Shown here: positions 17,333 to 26,076 of the stretch, piece by piece
How the letters are laid out: the number at the start of each line of letters is the position of its first letter
Numbering within the stretch: position 1 is the first letter of the stretch
Assembly: GCF_030682515.1 (NCBI RefSeq)
Contig: NZ_JAUXOD010000073.1
Coordinates: 1-33,856, forward strand
Origin: Hoeflea sp.
Lineage (GTDB): Bacteria; Pseudomonadota; Alphaproteobacteria; Rhizobiales; Rhizobiaceae
Direction of reading: 5' to 3'
DNA length: 33,856 nucleotides
Position numbers and translations under genes: made by a program
Notes under the pieces: generated by a model
What the model was told of the DNA's origin: nothing
The model's input: only the letters and a program-made list of their open reading frames with translations
The model's database searches: none

Positions 17333-18307
17333 TCAGGTGGGCTTTCTGTCGAGACCGGCGCATTCGGGAACCGGTGTTATCGCCGGGCGTCCATCCAGCC
17401 AGGCTGCAAGATTGTCCACGACCAGATCCGCCATCGCGTTGCGCGTCGACACCGAGGCTGAAGCGACATGCGGCAGCAGGCAGGCATTGGGCAGATCCAT
17501 CAGCGCCTGCGGCACATTCGGTTCATCCGCGAACACGTCGAGCCCGGCCGCGGCAATGCGCCGTTCCGAGAGCGCCGCGATCAGCGCCTCCTCGTCGATC
17601 GTCGACCCGCGCCCGATGCTGATCAGCACGCCATTCGGCCCCAGCGCGTCAAGAATGCCCGCGTCGACCGCCTTTTCCGTCGCCGGCCCGCCCGGAACCA
17701 CCACGATCAGCGTGTCCACGGCCTTTGCCAGGCCAGCGAGGCTGTCGTGCCATGGATACTCGACATCGCTGCGCTTCGTGCGGCTATGGTAGTGGATCGG
17801 CAGACCGAAGGCCTCCAGACGCCGGGCGATGGCCAGTCCGATCCGGCCAAGCCCGAAGATGCCGACAGTCCGCCCCCGCAGCGTCAACGACGTCAACGGA
17901 TAGGCGCCTTCCGCGGCCCACCGGCCGGCGCGAAGGTAAGCCTCCGCTTTCGGAAACTCGCGCAGCGTGTTGAGCAGCAGTCCCACAGTCGTGTCTGCAA
18001 CCTCGTCGGACAGGACATCCGGCGTGTTGGTGACCATCACGCCCCGGGTGGCCGCATGTCGGGCGTCGACCGCGTCGTAGCCGACCCCGAAGTTGGCGAT
18101 GATCGACAGATTGGGGAAGGCGTCGATAAAACCGGCGTCAATGGTTGTCCCGCTGGCAATTCCGTCGACCTTCGCTCTCGCCTCCGCATCGAGCAGGGCA
18201 GCGTCGGCTGCATCAATCGAGATCGCGTCGAATTCGGCTTCGACGCGTGTCCGGACCCGGCCGTTGATGCGGCCTGGAATGAGGATGGTCGGGCGTTTGG
18301 CGTTCAT
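17333..18307 (-). CDS. D-isomer specific 2-hydroxyacid dehydrogenase
   Basis: This 324-residue enzyme is of the glyoxylate/hydroxypyruvate or hydroxyphenylpyruvate reductase type, interconverting 2-oxo acids and D-2-hydroxy acids with NAD(P)H. The coenzyme loop is GLGRIG (152-157), followed by HSRTKR, where basic residues suggest NADPH use. The catalytic triad is visible: Arg233 in SIGRGS, Glu262 in FADEPN and His280 in LLPHVASAS. ATG 18307 overlaps the stop of the LacI-type regulator gene by four bases (ATGA), so the enzyme is translated from the regulator's transcript. It is convergent with the C26 hydrolase gene. Confidence 0.93.
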   Translation of the reverse strand: MNAKRPTILIPGRINGRVRTRVEAEFDAISIDAADAALLDAEARAKVDGIASGTTIDAGFIDAFPNLSIIANFGVGYDAVDARHAATRGVMVTNTPDVLSDEVADTTVGLLLNTLREFPKAEAYLRAGRWAAEGAYPLTSLTLRGRTVGIFGLGRIGLAIARRLEAFGLPIHYHSRTKRSDVEYPWHDSLAGLAKAVDTLIVVVPGGPATEKAVDAGILDALGPNGVLISIGRGSTIDEEALIAALSERRIAAAGLDVFADEPNVPQALMDLPNACLLPHVASASVSTRNAMADLVVDNLAAWLDGRPAITPVPECAGLDRKPT

Positions 18308-19332
18308 CGTCCTGCTCCCGGGTTGAGCGGTGCCGTCGATTGCCGGATGCGCATTTCCGGCTTGATCAGGTGGAGACCATCGGCTTCGCTTGATCCATTG
18401 AGTTTGTCAAGCAGCGCGCGGGCGGCGAACCGGCCCACTTCGGACTGGCCGTTCCAGACCGTGGTCAAGGCCGGCGTGGCGATGGCCGCCTCCTCCAGAT
18501 CATCATAGCCCGTGACCGAAATGTCCTTGCCGGGCACGAGACCAGCCCGGGCGATGCCGTTCATGAGGCCGATGGCGACCAGATCGTTCCAGCACACCGC
18601 CGCCGTCGGCTTGAGCGGATTGGCGAGAAAATTCACCGCCGCCTCGAAACCGCTCTGCTTGGTGCGCGGTCCGGGAATTCTGAGCGCGGGGTCCAGGGTC
18701 AGCCCGGCCTTCGTCATCGCATTGGCGTAGCCGGCATACCGGTCACGTCCGGTCGAGGTGTGGTCCGTGCCGCCGATCATGGCGATGCGGGTATGTCCCA
18801 GGCTGATCAGATGGTTGGTGGCGAGCGCGGTTCCATAGGCGTCGTCGCCGCGAAAGGTCGGCACGTCGATCTCGGGCACGGACCGCGCAATCAGGATGGC
18901 CGGCATGCCGTTGTCCTCGGCCAGCCTGATGTCGGAAGCCGGGGTTCCGATTGCCGGCGACATGATCACGCCGTCGCCGCCCAGTTGCAGCAGTGTCTCG
19001 ATGAAGTTGCGCTGCTTCTCGACCGAATCATAATGGTTGGAAAGGATGAAGGTCTGCCGGCTGCGATCGAGTTCCGTCTCGATCGCCTTGAGGATTTCGG
19101 CGTAGAACGGGTTCATGATGTCATGAACCACCACACCGATGATGCCCGACCGCGACGTCCTGAGCGAGGCAGCGCGCCGGTTGTAGATATAGCCGAGTTC
19201 GATGGCCTTTTCCTTGATCCGGTCCCGCGTGACATCGGCGACAAGCGGGCTGTCGCGCAATGCCAGGGATACGGTCGCCGTGGAAAGGCCGAGCGCTTCG
19301 GCAATCGTGGAGAGCTTTATTTTTTGCGCCAA
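18304..19332 (-). CDS. LacI family transcriptional regulator
   Basis: A sugar- or metabolite-responsive repressor of about 342 residues. The N-terminal helix-turn-helix reads KLSTIAEALGLSTATVSLALRD, split over residues 6-27; the hinge follows (YIYNRRAASLR), then the periplasmic-binding-protein-like effector domain from GIIGVVVHDIMNPFY with late segments such as AVCWNDLVAIGLMNG and ISVTGYDDLE. No in-frame ATG precedes the HTH closely; I place the start at TTG 19332, eight bases after GGGA. The open frame continues to 19467 inside the marR gene, but those residues do not fit the family. The stop overlaps the dehydrogenase start, so that enzyme is a likely target. Candidate autoregulatory operators lie at 19368-19400. 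Confidence 0.9.
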   Translation of the reverse strand: MAQKIKLSTIAEALGLSTATVSLALRDSPLVADVTRDRIKEKAIELGYIYNRRAASLRTSRSGIIGVVVHDIMNPFYAEILKAIETELDRSRQTFILSNHYDSVEKQRNFIETLLQLGGDGVIMSPAIGTPASDIRLAEDNGMPAILIARSVPEIDVPTFRGDDAYGTALATNHLISLGHTRIAMIGGTDHTSTGRDRYAGYANAMTKAGLTLDPALRIPGPRTKQSGFEAAVNFLANPLKPTAAVCWNDLVAIGLMNGIARAGLVPGKDISVTGYDDLEEAAIATPALTTVWNGQSEVGRFAARALLDKLNGSSEADGLHLIKPEMRIRQSTAPLNPGAGR

Positions 19333-19367
19333 ATCATGAATCCCATTGGCGAGGCAACCGCCCCGAT

Positions 19368-19400
19368 TCAAACGTTTAAACAAATCTAAAAGGTTTAAAC
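19368..19400. promoter_or_regulatory. Candidate LacI-type operator pair
   Basis: Directly upstream of the lacI-type gene, AAACGTTT (19370-19377) is a palindrome with the central CG typical of LacI-family operators. The 8-base palindrome GTTTAAAC occurs twice, at 19374-19381 and 19393-19400, 19 bp apart. These fit autoregulation of lacI and the coupled dehydrogenase gene. I did not find a clear AAACGTTT copy in front of the TRAP genes. Confidence 0.5.
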
Positions 19401-19411
19401 CGGGCTGGCAA

Positions 19412-19984
19412 TCAATCAGTTTCCGGACCCTGCTCGTCACCGCCGGGAAGCAGGCTCGCATCGGCATCCGCTTCGTCCGGTGTCAGTATCCGGTCAGGAA
19501 GAGCGGCGTTTCCGGCGCTCAGTTCCGCGGCAATACTGGCTTCCACCTTGGACAGAAGATCGACGAGTTGGGCGACATCCTTGTCCTTCAGCCCCGCAAA
19601 GGCCGCCTTTTCGGTGCGCCGCTGCGACTTGCGGACGGATTTGATCTGGTCGCGCCCGGCATCTGTCAGAAAGACCATCATCATCCGGCCATCATCCTTG
19701 GAGCCTTCCCGCCGCACGAATCCCTGCGCTGCGAGACGGCCGATGGTCTTGGTGATCGTCGGCGCCTTGACGCCGAGCGACGTGGCGATGGCGCCCGGCG
19801 TCTGGCCGTCATTGCCGTCGAGCGCCAGCATGACGCCATCCTGCCCGGCATAGAGGCCAAGATCGAGCAGATGCCGCGACAAGGCCGTTCGCGCGTTTCG
19901 CGCGACCTGGTTGATCAGCGAAAGCGCTTCGGCCTGGGCGGTCTTTTTCGCCTTCTTGGTCTTGTTCTTCTTTTTCGCGGACAT
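19412..19984 (-). CDS. MarR family transcriptional regulator
   Basis: The 190-residue protein has a MarR winged helix: TPGAIATSLGVKAPTITKTIGRL forms the recognition part (about 62-84), and REGSKDDGRMMMVFLTDAG the wing (about 92-110), followed by a dimerisation helix. The N-terminus is unusual: nine of the first fifteen residues are Lys, a flexible basic arm that could grip DNA. The C-terminus is acidic. ATG 19984 has AAGGAG upstream. It is divergent from the creatininase gene with 78 bp between, which suggests control of that gene or of itself. The effector is unknown. Confidence 0.93.
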   Translation of the reverse strand: MSAKKKNKTKKAKKTAQAEALSLINQVARNARTALSRHLLDLGLYAGQDGVMLALDGNDGQTPGAIATSLGVKAPTITKTIGRLAAQGFVRREGSKDDGRMMMVFLTDAGRDQIKSVRKSQRRTEKAAFAGLKDKDVAQLVDLLSKVEASIAAELSAGNAALPDRILTPDEADADASLLPGGDEQGPETD

Positions 19985-20020
19985 GGACAGCTCCTTCTTG
20001 CGGCCAGTGTTCCATCACCC

Positions 20021-20044
20021 TAGGCTCTCAAACCTATCAAGCCT
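20021..20044. promoter_or_regulatory. Possible MarR operator between marR and the creatininase gene
   Basis: The short divergent region holds TAGG-N8-CCTA (20021-20036) and an overlapping AGGCT...AGCCT inverted repeat (20022-20026 / 20040-20044). MarR proteins usually bind such imperfect palindromes in their own divergent promoter. The arms are short, so this is only suggestive. Confidence 0.3.
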
Positions 20045-20062
20045 GCGCGGAAAAACCACCAC

Positions 20063-20806
20063 ATGCCCTCACATTCCATGCCGATCGCAGTCCTGCCCCT
20101 TGGCGCCCATGAACAGCACGGTCCGCATCTTCCGTTCGAAACCGATGCGCTGATCGCACGGGAGGTTGCGCACAGGCTTTGCGAAGCCGTTGAGGACCCG
20201 ATCCAGCTTAAACTCCTGCCTGTCGAATCAGTTGGTTATTCTATCGAGCATATGGATGTGTCAGGAACGCGAACACTTGAGTTTGACGAAGCCGTAAACC
20301 GCTGGATCGGCATCGCCGCCGATTGCGCCGCGCGTGGCGTGCGTCGGCTGCTGCTGCTCAATGCGCATGGAGGAAACTCGCCGCTGCTCACAATCGTCGC
20401 CACGGAAGCCCGTGTGCGCTTCAACATGCTCGTGGTTGCGACGAGCTGGACCCGGTTTGGCGTTCCCGAGGGTCTCATCAGCCCCGCCGACAAGGCTCTC
20501 GACATCCATGCCGGCGACATCGAGACCTCGGTGATGCTGGCGATACGGCCGGATCTGGTCCGGCTCGACGCCCTTCGGGATTTTCCGTCACGGCAGGCAG
20601 ACCATGCCGAACGGTTCACCCATTTGCGCGCCTATGGCCCGCATGCCTTCGGCTGGAAGATGTCCGATCTCAACAAGGCTGGCGCAGCCGGCAACGCCAG
20701 CCGCGCCAGCGCTGAAAAAGGTGAAGCCATCCTCGCCCAGGCCGTGCGAGGACTGAGCGAACTGGTGGCGGACATGGCAGCCTTCGATGTAAGCGAACTG
20801 GATTGA
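20063..20806 (+). CDS. Creatininase family amidohydrolase
   Basis: This 247-residue metal-dependent hydrolase belongs to the creatinine amidohydrolase family, which opens cyclic or linear amides. Metal ligands are visible: Glu17 and His19 in GAHEQHGPHLP, Asp28 in FETDAL, and Glu154 in HAGDIETS; NAHGGN (100-105) is another signature. The protein begins only about ten residues before the first motif; family members often have ten more, but no earlier in-frame start exists. The ribosome site before ATG 20063 is weak. The true substrate cannot be read from the sequence; many members are not creatininases. Confidence 0.9.
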   Translation: MPSHSMPIAVLPLGAHEQHGPHLPFETDALIAREVAHRLCEAVEDPIQLKLLPVESVGYSIEHMDVSGTRTLEFDEAVNRWIGIAADCAARGVRRLLLLNAHGGNSPLLTIVATEARVRFNMLVVATSWTRFGVPEGLISPADKALDIHAGDIETSVMLAIRPDLVRLDALRDFPSRQADHAERFTHLRAYGPHAFGWKMSDLNKAGAAGNASRASAEKGEAILAQAVRGLSELVADMAAFDVSELD

Positions 20807-20843
20807 ACCGGGTTCGCTCGGCGGTTTCCATGGTTTCGCCGTT

Positions 20844-20879
20844 GAACAAGGCCGGCGCCCTCCGGAGCCGGCCTTGTTC
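20844..20879 (+). terminator. Hairpin terminator after the creatininase gene
   Basis: A perfect 12-base stem (GAACAAGGCCGG at 20844-20855, CCGGCCTTGTTC at 20868-20879) closes a 12-base loop 38 bp after the stop. The trailing part is only moderately T-rich. It probably separates the creatininase from the FAD oxidoreductase gene. Confidence 0.65.
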
Positions 20880-20949
20880 TTCCAACATGAATCTGCGTTA
20901 TAGAGCCGGACGCAGAAAAACCTGAGTTTAAATAAATAGAGATATTAAG

Positions 20950-21918
20950 ATGATTGACACGGATATACTCGTCATCGGCGCAGGCTTGGCCGGTTTGACC
21001 TTGTCACATCAACTGGCTGATCACGGCGCCGATTTCACCCTGATCGAAAAATCAAAAACCCCGGGAGGGCGGTTGTCCACGCGACGGAGCGACTTCGGCA
21101 ACTTCGATCACGGCGCGCAATATCTGACCGGTCGCACGCCGGCCTTCACCGCCTTGATCAACCGCCTCGCACAAGACGGCGACATCGCCGCCTGGGAGCC
21201 CGCGGGGAAAGACAGCGCCCGGCCCTGGTGGGTGGGGCAACCCGGCATGTCGACAATCGGCAAGGTGCTGGCGCGGGGCCTCGAGACCCGGCTCGGGATA
21301 CGGGCGACAGGGATCTCCTGCCGGGACGGACGCTATGAAGTGCGGGCCGAACACAGCGACGGAACCAAGAGCCATTTTTCCGCACGCCGGGTTGTTGCGG
21401 CGATCCCCGCGCCCCAGGCTCTGGAACTGCTTGGCTCGCTTGACCCCGTCTTCACCGCTTTGGAAAAGGTTCGCATGGCGCCCTGCTGGACGGCCATGCT
21501 GGCTTTCGAGACACCGCTTGGCGACGACGCGCCGGATCTGATTCGGGGCAAGGCCGGCGACGTCCTGGCGCTGATTGCGCGCAACGGGTCAAAGCCGGGC
21601 CGGGCCGGCGAAACCTTTGTGCTGCACGCCGCGGCTGACTGGAGCCGAACCCACCTCGAGAGCGACCGGGACACCGTGTCTGCGGCACTGCTTGACGCCA
21701 TGCGCACCCAGACCGGGTTGGGCGCGAATCTTCCCGCCCCCGTCCACAGCGACCTTCACCGCTGGCGTTACTCCCTTGTGGAAATGCCGCTGGATCGCCC
21801 GTTCATCGCCAGTTCGGACAACACGCTGTTTGCCTGCGGCGACTGGTGCATCGATGCCCGCGCCGAGGCCGCGCATCAGTCGGCCCTGGCATTGGCGGAT
21901 CACATCATCTCCTTGTGA
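20950..21918 (+). CDS. FAD-dependent oxidoreductase (renalase/amine-oxidase-like)
   Basis: The 322-residue flavoprotein has a dinucleotide-binding fold at its very N-terminus: GAGLAG (10-15), the ribose-binding acidic Glu33, and a GGRLSTRR motif (39-46) that contacts FAD in amine-oxidase/renalase-like proteins. FDHGAQYLT (52-60) is typical of the renalase-like group. The C-terminal FACGDW (about 295-300) is the second FAD contact. The substrate is unknown; the family includes NAD(P)H-anomer oxidases and uncharacterised bacterial enzymes. The gene starts at ATG 20950 in a short AT-rich leader and lies 64 bp upstream of the COG0523 gene in the same direction. Confidence 0.88.
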   Translation: MIDTDILVIGAGLAGLTLSHQLADHGADFTLIEKSKTPGGRLSTRRSDFGNFDHGAQYLTGRTPAFTALINRLAQDGDIAAWEPAGKDSARPWWVGQPGMSTIGKVLARGLETRLGIRATGISCRDGRYEVRAEHSDGTKSHFSARRVVAAIPAPQALELLGSLDPVFTALEKVRMAPCWTAMLAFETPLGDDAPDLIRGKAGDVLALIARNGSKPGRAGETFVLHAAADWSRTHLESDRDTVSAALLDAMRTQTGLGANLPAPVHSDLHRWRYSLVEMPLDRPFIASSDNTLFACGDWCIDARAEAAHQSALALADHIISL

Positions 21919-21982
21919 GTGGCATAAGGCAGACGAAGCGCCTATATGGGGGGCCAATCACTCCATCAGACTGAGAGAGCTC

Positions 21983-23062
21983 ATGAGCGAAGCGCCCGCC
22001 CTCACCCCCGTTGCCCCGATTCCCGTGACCGTGCTGACCGGCTATCTCGGCGCCGGCAAGACCACGTTGCTCAACCGCATCCTCTCCGAACCGCACGGCA
22101 AGCGCTATGCTGTGATCGTCAATGAATTCGGGGAAATCGGCATCGACAATGACCTGATCGTGGAATCCGACGAGGAAATCTACGAGATGAACAATGGCTG
22201 CGTCTGCTGCACCGTGCGCGGCGACCTGATCCGCGTGGTCGAAGGCCTGATGCGCCGGCCCGGCCGCTTTGACGCCATCATCGTCGAGACAACCGGCCTC
22301 GCCGACCCGGTACCGGTCGCCCAGACATTCTTCATGGACGAGGACGTGCGCGCCAAGACCAGGCTCGATGCCGTTGTCGCCCTCGTCGACGCACGTCATC
22401 TGCCGCTGCGTCTCAAGGACAGCCGCGAAGCCGAAGACCAGATCGCCTTTGCCGATGTGGTGATCTTGAACAAGACCGACCTCGTCACCCCCGAAGAACT
22501 CGAAGCCGTCGAACGCACCGTCCGGGCGATCAACCCCTCCGCCCGGATCCACCGCACCGAGCGCGCCGCCGTGCCGCTCGACGCCGTTCTCGACCGCGGC
22601 GCCTTCGATCTGAGCCGGGCGCTCGACAACGATCCGCATTTCCTCGATCATGATGATCCGGACCACGCCTGCGGCCCTGACTGCGACCATGATCACGGCC
22701 ACGACCATCATCACCACCACCACGGTCACGACCATCATGACCACGCCGCTCCCTCGCCCATCCACGATCTGACCATCGAGTCGGTGTCGCTGCGTGCAGG
22801 TCCCGTCAATCCGAAACGGTTCTTCCCCTGGATAGAGAAGATCACCCAGCTCGAGGGCCCCAATATCCTCAGGCTCAAGGGCATCATCGCCTTTGACGGC
22901 GACGCTGACCGCTACGTCATCCAGGGCGTGCACATGATCGTCGAGGGCGATCACCAGCGCCCGTGGAAAGACGGCGAGAAGCGCGAAAGCCGCCTGGTCT
23001 TCATCGGCCGCAATCTGGACCGCGAGAAGCTCGAGCGGACCTTCCTGGCCTGCCAGGCCTGA
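21983..23062 (+). CDS. COG0523 (CobW-like) metallochaperone GTPase
   Basis: The 359-residue G3E GTPase has the P-loop GYLGAGKTT (20-28), the family's metal-binding CVCC (73-76) next to the conserved MNNGC, a Walker B-like ETTGLADP (102-109) and NKTD (163-166). A His/Asp-rich stretch at 222-254 contains a run of six His. Such proteins deliver zinc or another metal to client enzymes in low-metal conditions, or in the CobW branch serve cobalamin synthesis. No cobalamin genes lie nearby, so a zinc role is more likely. I chose ATG 21983, preceded by GAGAGAG, rather than earlier in-frame starts inside the FAD gene. A WD40 gene follows after 12 bp. Confidence 0.93.
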   Translation: MSEAPALTPVAPIPVTVLTGYLGAGKTTLLNRILSEPHGKRYAVIVNEFGEIGIDNDLIVESDEEIYEMNNGCVCCTVRGDLIRVVEGLMRRPGRFDAIIVETTGLADPVPVAQTFFMDEDVRAKTRLDAVVALVDARHLPLRLKDSREAEDQIAFADVVILNKTDLVTPEELEAVERTVRAINPSARIHRTERAAVPLDAVLDRGAFDLSRALDNDPHFLDHDDPDHACGPDCDHDHGHDHHHHHHGHDHHDHAAPSPIHDLTIESVSLRAGPVNPKRFFPWIEKITQLEGPNILRLKGIIAFDGDADRYVIQGVHMIVEGDHQRPWKDGEKRESRLVFIGRNLDREKLERTFLACQA

Positions 23063-23074
23063 GGACCATCGATC

Positions 23075-24064
23075 ATGCCAACTGTCGCGCCGATCGATCT
23101 CGACGACCATTGCCTGTCGGTTGCCTTCCTGGGCGATGTTCCGGCCTTTGCGCTTGCCTCCGGGCTGGTGGTTCGCCTCGATCATGGCACCAGGCGTCAC
23201 GAGCTTCATGACGGATTGCTCGCGACAAGCGTGACATGGGACGGTCAGAGCCTGATCACCGGCGGCGAGGATGGCAAGGTGATGCGGCTCGACGCCGATG
23301 GAACCGAAACCACCCTGCGCCCTTCCGCCCGCAAGTGGGTCGGCGTCGTCGCCACCGGACCGCAGGGCGCGGTCGCCTTCGCCGAGGGCCGCCAGGCGAC
23401 GGTGCTGCTGGCCGATGGGACGGAGCGGACATTCGAGGAAGCCCGCACCATCGAAGGCCTCGCCTTCGCCCCAAAAGGCCTTCGGATCGCCATGGCGCGC
23501 TACAACGGCGTCTCCTTGGCCTTCGTCCAGGGCAGCGCGCCGGCGCTCGATTTCGAATGGAAGGGCGCCCACAACCAGGTGCTGTTCAGCCCTGACGGAC
23601 GCTTCCTGGTGACCGCCATGCAGGAAAACGCCTTGCACGGCTGGAGGCTGGACGGCAAGCCGGGCGGCGAGCATCGACATATGCGCATGACCGGCTATCC
23701 GGCGAAGGTCAAATCGCTGTCCTGGTCGAACAAGGGCAAGTGGCTCGCGTCATCGGGAGCGCCGTCGGCGATCGTCTGGCCGTTCTCGGGCAAGGACGGG
23801 CCGATGGGCAAGGCGCCGCTGGAGCTCGGACAGCGCGCCGACACGATGGTGACCTGCGTCGCCTGTCATCCGGTGGAGGATCTCGTCGCCATCGGCTTCG
23901 GCGACGGCATGGTGCTGGCCGTGCGCATCGCCGACGGCAAGGAAGCCCTGCTCAGGCGCCCGGGCAACGGCCCGATCACGGCGCTGGCATGGAACAAGCC
24001 GGGTCGCCTGCTGGCGTTCGGATCGCAAGCAGGCGACTGCGGCGTTGTCGACATCGCGGGCTGA
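23075..24064 (+). CDS. WD40 repeat protein paired with the COG0523 gene
   Basis: This 329-residue protein is built of beta-propeller repeats, seen as recurring segments such as SVTWDGQSLITGGEDGKVMRL, VLFSPDGRFLVTAMQENALHGW and SLSWSNKGKWLASSGAPSAIVW (each under or near 20 residues, shown here in part by positions about 51-70, 168-187 and 208-229). No signal peptide or enzymatic motif is visible, so it is likely a cytoplasmic protein-binding scaffold. The 12-bp spacing to the GTPase gene implies one transcript, and from memory this pairing recurs in alphaproteobacteria. It might present the metallochaperone to its clients. Confidence 0.88.
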   Translation: MPTVAPIDLDDHCLSVAFLGDVPAFALASGLVVRLDHGTRRHELHDGLLATSVTWDGQSLITGGEDGKVMRLDADGTETTLRPSARKWVGVVATGPQGAVAFAEGRQATVLLADGTERTFEEARTIEGLAFAPKGLRIAMARYNGVSLAFVQGSAPALDFEWKGAHNQVLFSPDGRFLVTAMQENALHGWRLDGKPGGEHRHMRMTGYPAKVKSLSWSNKGKWLASSGAPSAIVWPFSGKDGPMGKAPLELGQRADTMVTCVACHPVEDLVAIGFGDGMVLAVRIADGKEALLRRPGNGPITALAWNKPGRLLAFGSQAGDCGVVDIAG

Positions 24065-24093
24065 CGGCGTGGTCAGACAGGCTCCCCCACTCC

Positions 24094-24109
24094 CGTGGTC
24101 ATGACCACG
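24094..24109. terminator. 16-base palindrome spanning the stop of the Glyoxalase_8 gene
   Basis: CGTGGTCATGACCACG is a perfect palindrome lying in the 34-bp convergent gap and covering the stop codon (24099-24101) of the minus-strand gene. It could act as a compact hairpin that ends both transcripts, though without a loop or T-run, or be a protein-binding site. Confidence 0.35.
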
Positions 24110-24545
24110 ACAGTTCGAGCTGCGGACGGCCGTTCGAGGTCCGCTCGCGGCTGGCGCCATCCTTGCCGATGATGCCGTTGACCCGCTTGCGGAAGGCCGA
24201 AAAGCTGTCGAAGGTCACCACATCGACGGCTTCATCCAAGTCCAGTGACACACGGAAGTTTCCAGGCGCCGAGGTGATCGCCTGGATACCCACGATGCGG
24301 GCCGAGAACGGCTGGCCGAGATAGGCCCCCGTCACACGGGCGCCCGGGGCCAGGCTTTCGGGTCCGGGCCGGTTGCCCAGCGCCGCATGCAGGGTGTTCC
24401 AGTCGTTGAATCCGTGCTGCGCAGCAATCAGCTCGAGCGCCTTGGAATGGCCGATGCTTTCCCCACCGGCCTGAAGCCGGCTTCTCAGCCGGCGGGCCTG
24501 GTCTTTCAATACAGTCAAGTTTGGCAGTGGCGTGTGATCACGCAT
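24099..24545 (-). CDS. Glyoxalase superfamily (Glyoxalase_8-type) protein
   Basis: The 148-residue protein contains the conserved block LPNLTVLKDQARRLRSRLQ (6-24) followed by SIGHSKALELIAAQHGFNDW (30-49, Trp-Asn-Thr after), a pattern of a small domain annotated as a glyoxalase-related family. The second half is a small beta-rich domain of unknown role. No metal-binding glyoxalase ligands are evident, so activity is unproven. ATG 24545 has AGGAG seven bases upstream; an in-frame start at 24614 lacks one. It is convergent with the WD40 gene. Confidence 0.75.
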   Translation of the reverse strand: MRDHTPLPNLTVLKDQARRLRSRLQAGGESIGHSKALELIAAQHGFNDWNTLHAALGNRPGPESLAPGARVTGAYLGQPFSARIVGIQAITSAPGNFRVSLDLDEAVDVVTFDSFSAFRKRVNGIIGKDGASRERTSNGRPQLELSWS

Positions 24546-24751
24546 GGCAGATCTCCTGTCATGACATGCCGTCTCAAGGGGGCGCCCGCATTCCACCGTC
24601 TGGCATGTCATCAAAGAGGTGACTGCTTGAAAGCCGGAGACTTCACCATGGCAAATTGCCTGCAGACGGCCGGGGCTCCAGACCCGAAGACGGTCAGATA
24701 GGTGCGCGCCTTAACGATGTCAACATGTGAGGGCTGAGGCGCAGTGCCGGC

Positions 24752-25819
24752 CTATTCGGCGGCCATGCGGGTCAGCGCTTCTTCCCGGAATTCGGTCGGG
24801 CTCACGCCCACCCGCTCGCGGAACGCCCGGTTGAACGGGGCGAGCGACGCATAGCCGAGCGAGAACGCATGCTGGATGATCTGCTCGCGCGCCATCTCCG
24901 GATTCGACAGCCGCCGCTTGGCCTCATCGATCCGGTAATCGTTCATGAAGGCCGCGAAATTGCGGTATCCGAGGCCGCTGTTGATCAGCCGCCTGAGCCT
25001 GTGTTCCGGAAGCTGCAGGATCGCCGCAAGACCACCGATGGTCAGGCCGGGTTCGAGAAAAAGGCCTCCCTCCACCGCCTTGACCACCCGGTCGAGCTCC
25101 AGCCGGTCTGCGGCCGACAGACCGCCGCGCTCGACCGGTGGAACCGCGCCGTTTCCCGGGCACTGGAACAGCGCTTCCTTCAAGCTGGTCAGCCAGTAGG
25201 CGAACCCGAGCGCAAGGACAAAATACACCGCCGAATAGACAAGGCACAGCGTGGCGTCGAACGGTGCGCCGACGCTGATCAGATTGGTGGCGAACACGAA
25301 CAACGTGAAGGGCGGAACGGAAAAAGCGAGCGCCAGGCTGAAGCTGCGGCGGTCGTCGATCAGATCGCTCGACCGATGCCGAAGCGCCGTATGGATGATC
25401 AACGCCAGCATCGTCACGTTCAGGACGATCAGTGCGATCGTGAACCACCACCGCAGATCGCCGGGCGCCAGGGACGCTCCGGCAATCAGCGGAAGCGAGG
25501 CGGCCAGCGGCCAGAAACAGGCGATCCGCCATTTGAAACGGTCATCGAACAGAGCCTGGATAAACCACCAGAGGGAGATGAAATGAAACTGCTGGAAACC
25601 GATCATCACAAGGTCGGCCGGTGACAGGAACTGCAGCACCGGGGGAGCATTGAGAACGATCTCGATCAGTCCCGTGATGCCGAACAGGATGCCCGTCGCG
25701 CACAGCGATCCGAAGTCCGGCCGCTGCATGAAGCGAACGATGATGAGCAGCAAGATGCCGAAGGTCGCGCCTCGCAGGAAAAGGTCGGCAAAACCAGCCA
25801 GGGTCAATTCGATCAACAT
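24752..25819 (-). CDS. Membrane-anchored AraC family regulator
   Basis: The 355-residue protein has a membrane N-terminus: about seven hydrophobic helices between residues 8 and 215. After a short linker, a C-terminal AraC DNA-binding domain (about 250-350) follows, with LTIGGLAAILQLPEHRLRRL as the first helix-turn-helix and HAFSLGYASLAPFNRAFRE as the second, ending in the GVSPTEFR motif. This layout suggests a regulator that senses a membrane or periplasmic signal while bound to DNA. It is divergent from a gene for a small exported protein, a likely target. The ribosome site is weak. No ligand can be deduced. Confidence 0.9.
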   Translation of the reverse strand: MLIELTLAGFADLFLRGATFGILLLIIVRFMQRPDFGSLCATGILFGITGLIEIVLNAPPVLQFLSPADLVMIGFQQFHFISLWWFIQALFDDRFKWRIACFWPLAASLPLIAGASLAPGDLRWWFTIALIVLNVTMLALIIHTALRHRSSDLIDDRRSFSLALAFSVPPFTLFVFATNLISVGAPFDATLCLVYSAVYFVLALGFAYWLTSLKEALFQCPGNGAVPPVERGGLSAADRLELDRVVKAVEGGLFLEPGLTIGGLAAILQLPEHRLRRLINSGLGYRNFAAFMNDYRIDEAKRRLSNPEMAREQIIQHAFSLGYASLAPFNRAFRERVGVSPTEFREEALTRMAAE

Positions 25820-26076
25820 CTTCGAATCCGCGTGATGCGCCCGGCTCGTTCCGGCGCGGCTGAGCCAACCAGCCCGAAATAGGCATTGGCGCAGCGATAG
25901 TCCAATCGATTCCGAAAAACATGCATCGAAACTGAAAGAAGCACCCCGAATTTCGAAGTTGCGCGGCGCTCAGGCCATCCACGTCCCAGATTGCGGTCAT
26001 CGCCGGTTCGGTTCAGCCCCACCAGATGCAAACCAAGCGGCAATCTGAATCCCAAGCGTTCTCAAAGGAGACGATC

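Noticed and set aside
22690-22745. Short CAC/CAT-rich tract resembling a repeat array
   Set aside because: It encodes the His-rich loop of the COG0523 protein; irregular units and no spacers, so not a CRISPR or satellite.
21905-23680. 591-codon minus-strand open frame opposite the COG0523 and WD40 genes
   Set aside because: Antisense to two well-supported genes; its Val/Met-rich run is just the complement of the His-rich region.
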